Source: Limnanthes douglasii subsp. nivea
Lineage: Eukaryota > Streptophyta > Magnoliopsida > Brassicales > Limnanthaceae
NCBI GenBank assembly: GCA_036936605.1
Contig: JAUPFV010000004.1
Span: forward strand, 68,844,352 to 68,908,351
Length of the DNA stretch: 64,000 nucleotides
Direction of reading: 5' to 3'
The notes under the pieces are model-generated. The model was not told the DNA's origin and did no database searches. It was given only the letters and a program-made list of their open reading frames with translations. A program made the position numbers and the translations under genes. This document shows, piece after piece, positions 23,435 to 34,642 of the stretch (position 1 is its first letter; each line of letters starts with the position of its first letter).

Positions 23435-24080
23435 AAGGAGTGGATGTTACGAATGGATCAACGAAAGCTTTTAATACTTATTACACATATGTCTTTTTCA
23501 CGACTGAGTATTATACGCAATACGCTTTGGTTAAGTGGGTCAAGAAGATAGGAAACGATAATGGTTTGGTTATCAACATAAAACGCCGCGATAATATAAA
23601 TAGTAGAAAAAATCTTCAGATGTTTTTTGAGTGCGAGAGGTCGGGAAATTATACTCGGGCGATGGGAAAAACAAATTGTAAAAGAAAGTCGACATGGAAA
23701 AAAAATTGATTGTCCATTCGAGTTTAAGGGTACCATGGTTGCTTCAAGTTAATGATTGTTAGAATTTATTAATAGGATTCACAACCATGAGAATTCGAAA
23801 CACTTAGACGATCATTCATACGCAGGCCGTTTGAATGAATAAGAGATGAAATCTGTGAGAACGTTCGACCTATATGGGCCTTGCGCAAGAGAAATATTGA
23901 ACGGTGTTAAAAAGTTAAATGCATATAATATTCTTCCACATGCACAATCTACAACGCTAGACAGAGAAATCGGATTGAAGAAGGTAGGCATGTCGCAATT
24001 GTAGTTTTTGTTAGGAGAGCTCGAGACGCATAATTATTACGAATGACATAAATTGGGAATGCTCTTGAACCTAATTGTAA
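23435..24080 (+). pseudogene. Relic of Mutator-like transposase N-terminus (same family as 41188)
   Basis: The frame from about 23441 reads VFFTTEYYTQYALVKWVKK and CERSGNYTRAMGKTNCKRKS, closely parallel to the N-terminal part of the MULE-OTU gene at 41188-41450. Later blocks continue the match through shifts and stops: IHNHENSKHLDDHSYAGRLN near 23770, then a linker, then FLLGELETHNYYE near 24008. The catalytic DDE part, SWIM and OTU regions are absent. It is a truncated second copy of the same family, more decayed than the copy at 41 kb. Confidence 0.8.
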
Positions 24081-25036
24081 AACTAGTCGTAGAGTGGTAC
24101 CATCAAGATGAATCTAATTGTGTATAAAGATTTGGGTATGTTGAAAAACGACTTATATATACAACACATGGTCTCATGATGTTTAATATATGTAGACAGT
24201 CAATACTCTTGAAAATATAGCAATATTGCAAGAATGAGAGTCAATCGCAACCAAGAATGAGAAGATTCATTCTCAAACCCGGCTGGTTGACCGTGAGAGG
24301 AGAATTTCTAAACTGAAAAAAGTTTGACATCTTTTAAAAACTACGTCATATTAGAGAAGTGGAGCTGGAGAATTGGACGTGCAACATAAATATGCTCAAG
24401 GAGGCTGAATATGCACCCCTTTGTACGAATAAAATATTTTTAAAAAACCTTATTCACTATTTGGAAATCAATTTTTTTAAATCATACTTGTTGTGTACTA
24501 TTGTTCGGTAATGCTCCATCATAAAACACTCTAAATTCAATAATTGGGATTGGATCCTTGTTCAAAATATTTATGTAAGTGAGGTGAAACGTTTCCGTCG
24601 TATAGATAAAATCACAGAGTTAAAGCAGCTCGATAAAAAAGACTAATTTTTTATGCTTCAAATTTAGTCTTTAGAATATGGCGCAGTAGGCAAACGAAAC
24701 CTCAACTTTTAGGTTCTTCAACTTCTAAATTATATTATGTGGCGCACAGTAGCGGATCCACTAAGGGGTTTGGAAGGGCTCGAACCCCACTTCCTCCAAA
24801 AGTGAATCCTACTGAGAAGCGGGTGATTTTATTCAATTCTTTTAACATTTGGAATTGTTAACCAGATTGGTTTATTTTTAGGGAAATATCACACTAAGTA
24901 CCTTCTCACTAAACTTATTATCATCTAGTACCCGAACTTTCTTTTATGCCTACTAAATACCTATCTCAACAAACTAATTCCTTTTTAATACTCAGCTAAT
25001 ATTTTCATTCCTGAAATACCCTCAACATTTGACTAT
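24081..25036. other. Decayed sequence between MULE relic and 52-bp satellite
   Basis: No gene. GGCGCACAGTAGCGGATCC and GGGCTCGAACCCC near 24740-24790 resemble phrases common in plant DNA transposons. The 24880-25030 part (CACTAAGTACC, CTGAAATACCCTCAAC) may be the left arm of a small terminal-inverted-repeat element whose right arm lies at about 25590-25720; the match is loose. Confidence 0.35.
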
Positions 25037-25600
25037 GACACTAGACGAGTTGTACTTATGACGCTAGACGAGTTGTACTTGCCTAAATAATGCGAGATGT
25101 TCCTTGACTATGACGCTAGATGAGTTGCACTTGCCAACATCACGCGAGATGTTCGTGTAATATGACGATATATGATTTACACTTGCATAAATCACGTGAG
25201 ATGTTCGTGTAATATGACGCTAGATGAGTTGAACTTGTCCAAAGCACGCGAGATTTACGTGTACTACGACGCTAGATGAGTTGAACTTGCCAACGTCACG
25301 GGAGATGTAAGTGTAATATGACGCTAGACGAGTTGTGCTTGCCTAAATAACGCAAGATGTTCCTTGACTATAACGCTAGATGAGTTGCACTTGCCAACAT
25401 CACGCGAGATGTTCGTGTAATATGACGCTAGATTAGTTGCACTTGCATAAATCATGCGAGATGTTCGTGTAATATAACGCTAGATGAGTTGAACTGTCCA
25501 AAGCATGCGAGATTTACGTGTACTACGACGCTAGATGAGTGAACTTGCCAACATCACGTGAGATGTAAGTGTATTATGACGCTAGACGAGTTGAAAAGGG
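25037..25600. repeat. 52-bp tandem repeat with a 260-bp higher-order unit
   Basis: Monomers start with GACGCTAGATGAGTTG at 25060, 25112, 25164, 25216, 25268 and 25320, exactly 52 bp apart, and go on to about 25580. Each has a conserved GCGAGAT. Variants recur in the same order with period five (GCCTAAATAA, GCCAACATCA, GCATAAATCA, a TCCAAAGCA type, GCCAACGTCA), giving two copies of a 260-bp unit (25060-25319 and 25320 to about 25578). Confidence 0.9.
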
Positions 25601-26344
25601 TAATTTGGTAAAAAAAATTGGCTTCTTAGTAGTAGTCTAAAAGATCTCATATTTAAGTACTTATTAAGGATTTCATATTTTAAAAGGTATTTTCTGGTAC
25701 TTTTCTTCTGTTTATATTAGATGGTTTGTAGTTGTAGTTTATATTAGATGATTAAGTCTATGGTATTTATTTTTTTAATATCTAAAATTATTAGGTATTT
25801 ACTTAAAAAATAGTTATTTTTTAAATTATATTTTTTAGAATTTTTAGTTTAAATTAAAAAGACTGAGAAAACACATCAAAATGTGTGTCAAAGGCTCATG
25901 CTAATGGTATGAGAAGCCACCGAAACGCTTCAATGCTGCCGACGATAATTTTTAATATAATTCGGTCCCCACTAAATTTTATATCTGACTCCGTATCTGG
26001 TAACGCAATTTTTAATATAATTTGGTCCCCGATTTTATTTCTGACTCCGCATCTACAATACAAATTGATGCACTATATCTATACACAATTCGACAACTAC
26101 GGTTTAGGGTAGCTTAGGAAATGTGCCTTAGATATTTAAATTTGGAATTAAAGTGCTCCTAGTTTATACTGCAGTTCGTCATACGTTACGAACAATTTAA
26201 AACAACCCCAACATAACCAGTTCATGTTAATAAATCAAATTTTATATTAAGCAAATTGTCTTAGATAACTGAAACAAAGCCTACATTCAAAATATTGAAA
26301 ACTAACAAGTAAATGACTTAACTCTAATGATGATACAAGCAGAT
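25601..26344. other. Non-coding stretch with a short tandem duplication
   Basis: AT-rich. A unit containing ATTTTTAATATAATTCGGTC and ending CTGACTCCG occurs twice in tandem at about 25945-26055. No gene recognised. Confidence 0.5.
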
Positions 26345-27235
26345 TGATACCTTTTGTGGTGAGAGCACTGTGCCATTAAACCAGAATCAAAAGTTCGGCA
26401 GAGCAAGCTATAGATAGGAGTTCTATCATATAGACAATGAGGAGCAAATTAGCCACAGCAGAATTCATACACATGCATGTTCGTGTTTGTGAACACACAC
26501 GAAAAGAGGAACCAACTAAAACAGTTACTATAGACTAAGATAAATCATACAACCTGTACAGTTACTATGTAGGATATCTGGAAACTTTTTCAGCAATTTA
26601 GAGAACCTTCATTACACCATAGGGCTTTCCATTACTAAGTCCAAGATCTTTATAAAACAAAAACCCATTAGCATCAATTTAAATAATCTAATTATAAATC
26701 AGGGCCGACAGTGGTACTATCGCTCACCTTACCAGCATCAACAGCTGTACCAAGAGCATCAAGTTGCTCCTCTATGCAAACTGAATCATATTGTTGTGTG
26801 GGATCATATTCAGTTTCTCCAAACATGAGTAGGTAGCTACAAAAGCAGACACAAAACAAATTCAAGAAACCCGTAGCCTTACGTAGGGCGAAAAGGCAAT
26901 ATTAGAGCGAAGACTCGTATCAGGGAAGACACTCCTTCCTAAATCTCCTAAAGTTATGGCTACGGGTAGTAAGACACACAGTCTACCCAGGACATATGAA
27001 TCTGGCTACAGCTAACAAGTGACTCAAAAGATAGCAAGCAATCAAAAAAGGCAAACATGATTCCTACAAAACCAGTTGAAAACTCATACAATACAAACAG
27101 ATATTGAAGTTCTTCTACATGAATGGGAAAATAGGAAGAGACTTTACATCTCGGCCGAGTCAAAGAAGTTGATTTCGCCGTCAAAAGCGTCGTCGAGGTG
27201 GCGAAAGGACCAGACTGTTTTGCTCGCCTAAGGTC
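26345..27235 (-). pseudogene. Decayed aldo/keto reductase-like gene (exon remnants)
   Basis: Minus-strand fragments match in order the plant chloroplast-type aldo/keto reductase family (Tas-like NAD(P)-linked oxidoreductases). Exon at about 27235-27148: AFDGEINFFDSAEM, split before a GTAAAG donor. Exon 26836-26728, with TTTTGTAG acceptor and GTGAGC donor: MFGETEYDPTQQYDSVCIEE then QLDALGTAVDAGK. Then at about 26650-26580: LGLSNGKPYGVMKVL, where the codon after L is TAA. Then at about 26410-26345: SLLCRTFDSGLMAQCSHHK. The exons expected between the first two, and most of the C-terminal half, are missing, and a stop interrupts the third block, so this is a relic. The family would reduce carbonyls with NADPH. 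Confidence 0.72.
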
Positions 27236-27269
27236 ATAGTAGGAACGGAGGAAAAAGATACAAAAACAA

Positions 27270-27342
27270 TGGAGATGCGGGGGATCGAACCCCGTGCCTC
27301 TCGCATGCAAAGCGAGCGCTCTACCATTTGAGCTACATCCCC
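27270..27342 (-). tRNA. tRNA-Ala (anticodon TGC)
   Basis: The minus strand folds as a full cloverleaf of 73 nt: acceptor GGGGATG paired with CATCTCC (G-T tolerated), D arm GCTC/GAGC, anticodon stem CTCGC/GCGAG with loop TTTGCAT, so anticodon TGC, T arm CGGGG/CCCCG with TTCGATC, discriminator A. No intron. A and B box positions are intact. Surrounding sequence is nuclear, not organelle-like. Confidence 0.95.
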
Positions 27343-27498
27343 ATTTTGTCAATGGCTCATACATCTAACATAATGTACATAGCCATCAAAATTTACACCA
27401 CATCCGTTCCTTAAAACATTACACTTACAACAAATATCAATAAAAGTTGGTATATAAATCGATGTTTCATTTAAATTAAAAACAGGGGTTAATAAGTA

Positions 27499-27542
27499 AA
27501 AACGTATGTGTATTGTTTCGATTGACAATACACATACGTTTT
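27499..27542. repeat. Perfect 18-bp inverted repeat with 8-base loop
   Basis: AAAACGTATGTGTATTGT (27499-27516) and its exact complement (27525-27542) flank TTCGATTG. Partial pairing continues outward (GTAA/TTAC). It lies between the tRNA and the left end of the Mutator-like element. It could be a tiny foldback element or a cruciform-prone site. Confidence 0.85.
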
Positions 27543-27756
27543 GCTTACATGGTTTATAGTTTTATTTTTATTTGTATTTATAATAAGGTATTTTATCAAA
27601 ATATTAAAAAAATGGGTTAGTTCCTAATAGGTGTATAAAATATTTTAAAATTCTTGGTAAGTATATTTTAGTTTGTTAATTCTAATTAGTGTATAGGATA
27701 TAAAAAATGACAAAATTATCCTTCTTTACCTGCTATTCTCGTTCTCTATGAGAAAC

Positions 27757-27937
27757 ACGAACAAATCTCTCAGACGACTCCAAAGCTAAGCTTCAAATCG
27801 CTCTATTCTCCTTCTCTCGAACAAATCTCTCAGACGACCCTAAAGCTAAGCTTCAAATCGCTCTATTCTCCTTCTCTCGAACAAATCTCTCAGACGACCC
27901 TAAAGCTAAGCTTCAAATCGCTCTATTCTCCTTCTCT
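27757..27937 (+). repeat. Three copies of a 60-bp unit in the ULP1 gene 5' UTR
   Basis: ACAAATCTCTCAGACGAC begins at 27761, 27821 and 27881, exactly 60 bp apart, each followed by AAGCTAAGCTTCAAATCGC and CTCTATTCTCC. The copies are nearly identical. They lie just before a probable 5' UTR splice donor (CCTAAG/GTAAAAC near 27969), so they would be in the leader of the protease gene. Confidence 0.9.
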
Positions 27938-28084
27938 ACTTGCTACTGGCAGAAGATCCTAAGGTAAAACCCTAAGCTTATTCAGACACTTTAACCCTTT
28001 AGATACCAGAGTTAATACATTGTTTCATTGTATGACCTAGACATTGACTGAATTTAAGTGGTCTTTAGTTTTATATGCCCAATA

Positions 28085-29590
28085 GATTTTGGTGTGATAT
28101 TTATGTTTGTCTTAGTTTCTATCTATATGTTGTTGTTGTGGTGTGTCAGGACGATTTTGGTGCATTTGCAATCTGTGTTACTCATAAAGATATATGTATT
28201 AGGTGGTTTTCCAAAATGTTGCCTAAGTTATTTAGCTGTTTTAACCAAAAAATTCAATTATTGGTGTTCTTCTATTTATATGTTGCTGTTGTGGTGTGTC
28301 GGGACGATTTTGGTGTGATATTTATGTTTGTCTTAGTTTATATCTATATGTTGTTGTTGTGGTGTGTCAGGACGATTTTGGTGCATTTGCAATCTATGTT
28401 ACTCATAAAGATATACGTATTAGGTGGTTTTCCAAAATGTTGTCTAAGTTATTTAGCTGTTTTAACCAAAAGATTCAATTATTGGTGTTCTTCTATCTAT
28501 ATGTTGCTTTTGTGGTGTGTCGGGATGATTTTGGTATAATATTTATGTTTGTCTTAGTTTCTATCTATATGTTGCTGTTGTGATGTGTCAGGACGATTTT
28601 GGTGCATTTGCAATCTGTGTTACTCATAAAGATATATGTATTAGGTGGTTTTCCAAAATGTTGCCTAAGTTATTTAGCTGTTTTAACCAAAAGATTCAAT
28701 TATTGGTCTTCTTCTATCTATATGTTGCTGTTGTGGTGTGTAAGGACGATTTTGGTGTGATATTTATGTTTGTCTTAGTTTATATCTATATGTTGTTGTT
28801 GTGGTGTGTCAGGACGATTTTGGTGCATTTGCAATCTATGTTAATCATAAATATATACGTATTAGGTGGTTTTCCAAAATGTTTCCTAAGTTATTTAGCT
28901 GTTTTAACCAAAAGATTCAATTATTGGTGTTCTTCTATCTATATGTTGTAGTTGTGGTGTGTCAGGACGATTTTGGTGCATTTGCAATCTGTGTTACTCA
29001 TAAAGATATATGTATTAGGTGGTTTTCCAAAATGTTGCCTAAGTTATTTAGCTGTTTTAACCAAAAGATTCAATTATTGGTGTTCTTTATCTATATGTTG
29101 CTGTTGTGGTGTGTCAGGATGATTTTGGTGTGATATTTATGTTTGTCTTAGTTTCTATCTATATATTGTTGTCGTGGTGTGTCAGGACGATTTTGGTGCA
29201 TTTTCAATCTGTGTTACTCATAAAGATATATGTATTAGGTGGTTTTCCAAAATGTTGCCTAAGTTATTTAGCTGCTTTAACCAAAATATTCAATTATTGG
29301 TGTTCTCTTATCTATATGTTGCTGTTGTGGTGCATCAGGACGATTTTGGTGTGATATTTATGTTTGTCGTAGTTTCTATCTATATGTTGTTGTTGTGGTG
29401 TGTCAGGACGATTTTGGTGTGATATTTATGTTAGTCTTAGTTTCTATCTATATGTTGCTGTTGTGGTGTGTCAGGATGATTTTGGTGTGATGTTTATGTT
29501 TGTCTTAGTTTCTATCTATATGTTGTTGTTGTGGTGTGTCAAGATGATTTTGGTGCGATATTTATGTTTGTCTTAGTTTTAATATTACTG
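28085..29590 (+). repeat. Ordered array of 68-bp (A) and 153-bp (B) repeats
   Basis: All units start GATTTTGGTG. A units continue TGATATTTATGTTTGTC, B units CATTTGCAATCT. Starts: A 28085, B 28153, A 28306, B 28374, A 28527, B 28595, A 28748, B 28816, B 28969, A 29121, B 29189, A 29342, A 29410, A 29478, A 29546. Spacing is 68 after every A and 152-153 after every B. A and B share their 3' part (TATATGTTG.TGTTGTGGTG). The overlapping Tyr/Val-rich ORFs are repeat artefacts. The array lies in a probable 5' UTR intron that ends TTTGTCAACAG at 29625. Confidence 0.92.
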
Positions 29591-29634
29591 TTATTTCTCC
29601 AAAAAAATTGTTTCTTTGTCAACAGGTTTTGAAA

Positions 29635-32600
29635 ATGACTCGAACAAAATCTTACGCTCTAAAAAGAACAAAAAGTTTGAAAAAAGTAATACCAGTCCGT
29701 CAACCCACGATATTTCGATCAAATCTAGAATCGGTATTTAAATTATGCCAAAATTCTGGAATTACACAAAAGCATATTGACGCTACAAAACCCACTCCCT
29801 TTTACAATCTCTTAAATCGGATTTTTAGAATTGACGGTCAATTCAAGATTCGAAAATCTTGGGAGTTGACGATCGAGATTATTAAAAGGTACGACCAAAT
29901 GAAGGATGGTTTTATCTTTGGAGGGAAGCTGGTGCATCTAACGAAAAATGATGCAAAGGTGATATATGGGTTGGACTGTGGGGAAAAAGAAATCAGAGTT
30001 TTCAGTGACAGAAAACTTAATAAAGACACAAGAGAAACAGTTTTGTCTCATATATTACAAACTTACTTCGCGGAAGTATTAAATAGGCAAGAACCTCAAC
30101 ATCTCACCAAGAAGAAGTTAAAGGAAACGATTGAAGAGGTTTCCAAATTGGATAACGAAGAAGTTGTGAAAGATGTAGGTATAATGCTAGTCATGTACCT
30201 ATGTCTCACATTATTATTTTCAACTTGTGGGGAAAATATGTCGGAAGGTCTTGCAAGATTTATAGAAAATGAGTTCCCTAGGTTATACAAGTACGATTGG
30301 GCTGATCTAGTTGTGAACAAACTAACCGACTCAATCAGGTAAAAACATAAAAGCAATCCAGCTGGAACAGTAGGATGTGTACAACTCTTAATTGTAAGTA
30401 AAATATAGATTATTTTATATAATTTTGAGTATTCTAATATTTTGTTACTGTTATACTAATAGTTGATATTTATTTGATTTAACGTTTGCAGTCTTTTTTC
30501 TTGGAGCACACAAGAATAAGAGTTCCACAAAATGATTTCCCAAGATGCCTACGATGGGTAGGAGAAACGGGTTTGAGACAACATGATAAAGTACAAAGCT
30601 TGTTTGAAGAGATAATGGAAGAAAAGGTAATATGTACATTTTCATGATTTTATAAATCTTAACTACATCAGACATGCTAATGATAAATACATCAACTTTA
30701 CTGTTTTTATAAATTAGGTGATATAATTATTAATGTTAGTTTAGTATAATTTACTGTTTTTATGTTTTTAAAATAGGTAATAGATGGTGATTTATTACTT
30801 CTAGCTGACAAAGAAGACAAAATGAGAAGAGTTGAAACTGACAGTGGAGAAGGGGTCAGCGGAAAAACAAAGATTGAAGAGGAAGCAGAGGACAGCGAAG
30901 ACAAAAATGATTTTGTTGAACATGAAAAGAATGATATTCCAACAAACCGAAGAGAACGAGAAGTGCATCTCAAATAATGAAGCTATTGATAAAGAGTGAT
31001 GAAAATAAAAAAGGAACAGAGAATGTGGAGATGAATAATGTTCCAACAAAAAGAATGAGAATGAGAAGTACCTCTCAAATAATGAAGCTGTTGGTAAAGA
31101 CTGGTGAAAAGAAAAAAGGAAAAGAGAAGGTGGAGATAAAGGCGGAAAGTGAGGAAGGAGAAATAAGTGAAGATAAAGAATTTCAAACATGGGAGAATGA
31201 AGCTGAAAGTGATGATGAAGACAAAAGCGAACACAGTGGAAAAGATGAAGAGAAGAAGAAAGACAGCCCAACATCATCTAATGAATCGAAAGTTGAGTAT
31301 ATGATGCTGTTAATAGAAATCGAAGAACTCAAAAGTGCTTTGCAGAAAACAAAGGTATTTTATATTAAAAAACTATTTATAAGAAATAAATATCATATTT
31401 AATACTTCGATTTTTTTCAGGAAAGCCTTTGAAGAGTCAAATACAAAGTTTAATGCTCTACAAGTAGAGATAAACGGGAAAGAACATGTATAAATCTTAT
31501 TTTTTTAACTGTTTTATAACTGTAATTCATATTTTACATTTTAGTCATATCATGTATAACAATATTAATGTTGTTATTCATGAATAACAGAGAATCAAGG
31601 AGCTTGAAAACAATGTAAAGACTCTAAAGAAAGAAGTGGCTGAGCTAAAAGATATTGTTGATAATGATGATTTCGAAACAAATCCAAGAGATGAAGCATT
31701 GAAAAAAAATCAAAGAATCGACAATCAAAGATGCCAAAAACAAGAAACTTGCATCTCGCTCTTCATTGGTAAGAAGAGTTCATGAAAATGTAACTAGAAA
31801 AAAGAAAGAGTTCCCCGATTTTTATATCCAACAAGTGAAAAATAAACAGAAGAAAGGGGAACCATCTACCAAGGACAATGAGAAAAGGGAACAATCTACC
31901 AAGGACAATGAGAAAGGCGAGCAGAGCAAAGCAGTGGAAAACATTAACGTTGAAGAACTTGAAGAACTTACTCCTGAAGAAATCCAGTTGGTTTATAGAA
32001 GAAGGGGAGATCCAACTGAGCTACTAAATGATAAGGATATCAATAAGTTCAACAAGATTGTTCAACAAAAAAACTCAAATAGGTAACAAATTTAACTTTT
32101 CTAAGTGTTTAAAATTGTTTTTAATATACGTTTGTTTTGGTTTTGTGTGATATACAGGGATTCAATTTGGATAAAAGATGATTTATGTGTGGACGCATAT
32201 CATCTTCATACGATTATAGGATGTGATGAAGTTGGAATTGAGGTACTCAAATTTAATTTTTATTACTGTTTGAAAGTATTTTTTTTATGTATGTTTCAAT
32301 TGTAGAGCCGATTCTTGTTTGTTTTAAAATTACTTGCATAAGTAATAGTATTATTACTGTTATTTATACTACAATAACAGTAATAGTAATATTATTCATA
32401 ATACAAGTACAATAATAACAGTTTTTGTAGTTTAATTTTAAATTTGATTCATATACTTTTGTAAATATTTGGTAAATTATGGAATCATTTCGAGTTCTTA
32501 ATATTGACTATCTACTTATTTTGATGTTCATTCTTTTAATTTAATTAGATTCTTAATGCTAACTACCATAAGAATATTTCAATGTCGAATATCTGAAAAT

Positions 32601-33749
32601 GTTTAAATTCTTTGAGAATAAAATATGGGGCCTATTACTTAGATATGTTTCGATTGTTTCGGATGTGGTGTTGTGCTCTTATTTGATGATTTAGGCTGTT
32701 AATCTGTCTGGTTAAAATGGTTTTTTGCTGCAAGAACTCTTTAACTTATATTTAAAATTATGACTGTAATAGTGTATGATTCAAAAATCGTATCATGTTT
32801 TAGGTTCCCTTAACTTTTGAGTTGTATTTGCTTGTAATAAAATGGTTGTTCAATCAAACATGATATAATAGTAGTGGTGTTTGTTTGTTCAATAGATCAA
32901 GTTCAGTGCTGCCATGAGAATCATGTCACAGATAAATAGTTAGGTCCATGTAAAATATGGTATGATTGGAAGCTGAAATCTTATCGCAGTTTGAATTTGT
33001 TTAACGTTATTGTGATTTGTTTAAAATTGTTGTGACATTCCCTTCAACGTTATATATCTTGTAATATATTGTTTATTATTTTAACATTACAGGTTATAGA
33101 TGTTTATGCTTCATACCTAGATAGTATGTATCAAGTAGAAGAAGCAGGAAACTCTGAAAGTGAGAAAGTCCTAACAATTTCGGCAGCAGCATCGGTATAT
33201 GAATTATATATTACAATGATTATAACATAATTTACATTTTACTAATTTTATCAATAAATTATTTATTACAGCAATACAGTATGGAAATGGCAAAAGGGAT
33301 CCTCGATGAAAAATTAAAAAGGTTTGCATTTGCTGAATTTCGGTATGTTGCCATTCCGCTTCACACAACACGAGGAGCAAGAACAAGAGATCATTGGACA
33401 TTATTAGTTGTAGATACACATGAAGAGACATGCACACACTACAACTCGTTGTTGCCAAGAACAAATTCTATAGAAGATAAATACTTGAAGACTGCAAAAA
33501 CAATGGTAAGTATTTATCATAACAATCTATTATACTATAATATCGTCTAGAAATAACATTCATATTATTTTTTTGCAGCTGAATCGCCTAAAGAAAATAG
33601 GATTTCTAAAAGGAGATGCAACTGTTATAAGTGAAAAACAATGTGCCCAACAACGAAAAGATTCACTTGATTGCGGCATTTTTGTATGCGTTTATTTGCA
33701 TGACCTCTACAAAAAAAACAAATTGATACCAAATATGATGAAGAGATAA
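29635..33749 (+). pseudogene. ULP1/C48-type cysteine protease gene of the Mutator-like element
   Basis: The ATG at 29635 follows an acceptor (TTTGTCAACAG), so it is preferred over 29608. Exons seen: 29635-30393 (PMD/DUF1985-like block: KPTPFYNLLNRIF, LTKNDAKVIYGLDCG), 30492-30626 (FFLEHTRIRVPQNDFP, LRWVGETGLR), from 30777 (acidic/Lys-rich, with a tandem internal duplication at about 30925-31110), coiled-coil exons near 31590-32085 (ELENNVKTLKKEVAELKDIV), 33093-33194, 33272-33505 and 33579-33749. The protease core has His in RDHWTLLVVD, the next acidic position occupied by Asn in THYNSL, a Gln before DSLDCGIFVCVY and its catalytic Cys. Such enzymes cleave SUMO-like modifiers. Lesions: in-frame TAA at 30340-30342 and a one-base deletion near 30950, so the gene is broken. 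Last exon ends TAA. Confidence 0.82.
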
Positions 33750-34642
33750 GCAAGATTTTTAGAGCTAGAATGTTTCGTACCTTCCTTAATGACAAATTCA
33801 GTGTAAAGTAAATGAAGTTAAACTTTTGTACTCTTCAAATTCGACTTCAGTGTTTTGCAACTCATGTGATCTAAAAACGTTTATGTAAATCGGATGTTTA
33901 ACTTGTTTGACTCAAAGTAATAGTTTTATGTTCTTTTTTTGTAAACCACTATTAGTGAACTCAATTGTGTTAAAAACTACATTGTCAAATTATAGATTAG
34001 ACAATTTTAATATCGACCATGAAATGAAATTAATTATTCATATTATAAGTAACCTTAATAATAATGTTAGTCAAACTACAAGTAACAGTAATGATACTGT
34101 TATTCATAACTTAAAATAATAAATTGCGGTCTTCATAAATAATATTATAAATTGCAGTTTATGGTACAGTTCTATGATATAGAGAAGCTCAATATTCACA
34201 TAAGAATATCTTTGAACTAACATTTTATTCCATATAAAATAGGCAATTACACTTAACAATTAGTTATAACATCAACCATGGAGTTGATTTTAATTAGTAA
34301 TTTGATATTAAACTTAATTTGTTAAAAAAATGTATTGATTGAGGTAATCAATAAAAAATTACTCATAGTATAAGATCAGATATTTATGTTGTAGGTCAAA
34401 ATATTAACAAAATTAAACACGTTATAAGTAGCACTAATAAACACTTTTAATCATACCACAAGTAACATTAATAATACTGTTAATCATTAGCAAATAAAAA
34501 GTCATATGATAATGATATTTGATATAAAATACTACAACAAATCTTAATAAAATCCAATACTATTTAAAAATAATGTGAATCCAATAAACATAAAAAAATA
34601 TGTTTTCGTACATAAAAATAAGAAATGAACTAACGTAAAAGG
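33750..34642. other. Spacer between the convergent ULP1-like and mudrA-like genes
   Basis: AT-rich 3' flanks with ATTACTGTTATT-type simple motifs. It contains one copy (34155-34287) of a 130-bp sequence also found in the mudrA 5' UTR intron. No further gene. Confidence 0.6.
34155..34287. repeat. 130-bp repeat, copy 1 (see 37182)
   Basis: CAGTTTATGGTACAGTTCTA, then AACATTTTATTCCATATAAA and ATTACACTTAACAATTAG, in the same order and orientation as at 37182-37312 with about 15 differences and small indels. Confidence 0.85.

Noticed and set aside
25037..25600. CRISPR-like regular spacing
   Set aside because: No constant repeat with unique spacers; the whole 52-bp unit is repeated, and the genome is plant.
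24880..25720. Small TIR transposon enclosing the 52-bp satellite
   Set aside because: Candidate arms match too loosely by eye and no target duplication was found; kept only as a remark.
26960..27364. 134-codon minus-strand ORF over the tRNA region
   Set aside because: It is the translated shadow of tRNA-Ala (SSNGRALALHARGTGF) joined to unrelated sequence.
28058..29422. Overlapping Tyr/Val/Phe-rich ORFs resembling membrane proteins
   Set aside because: Each is the same A/B tandem repeat read in rotating frames; the array appears to lie in a 5' UTR intron.
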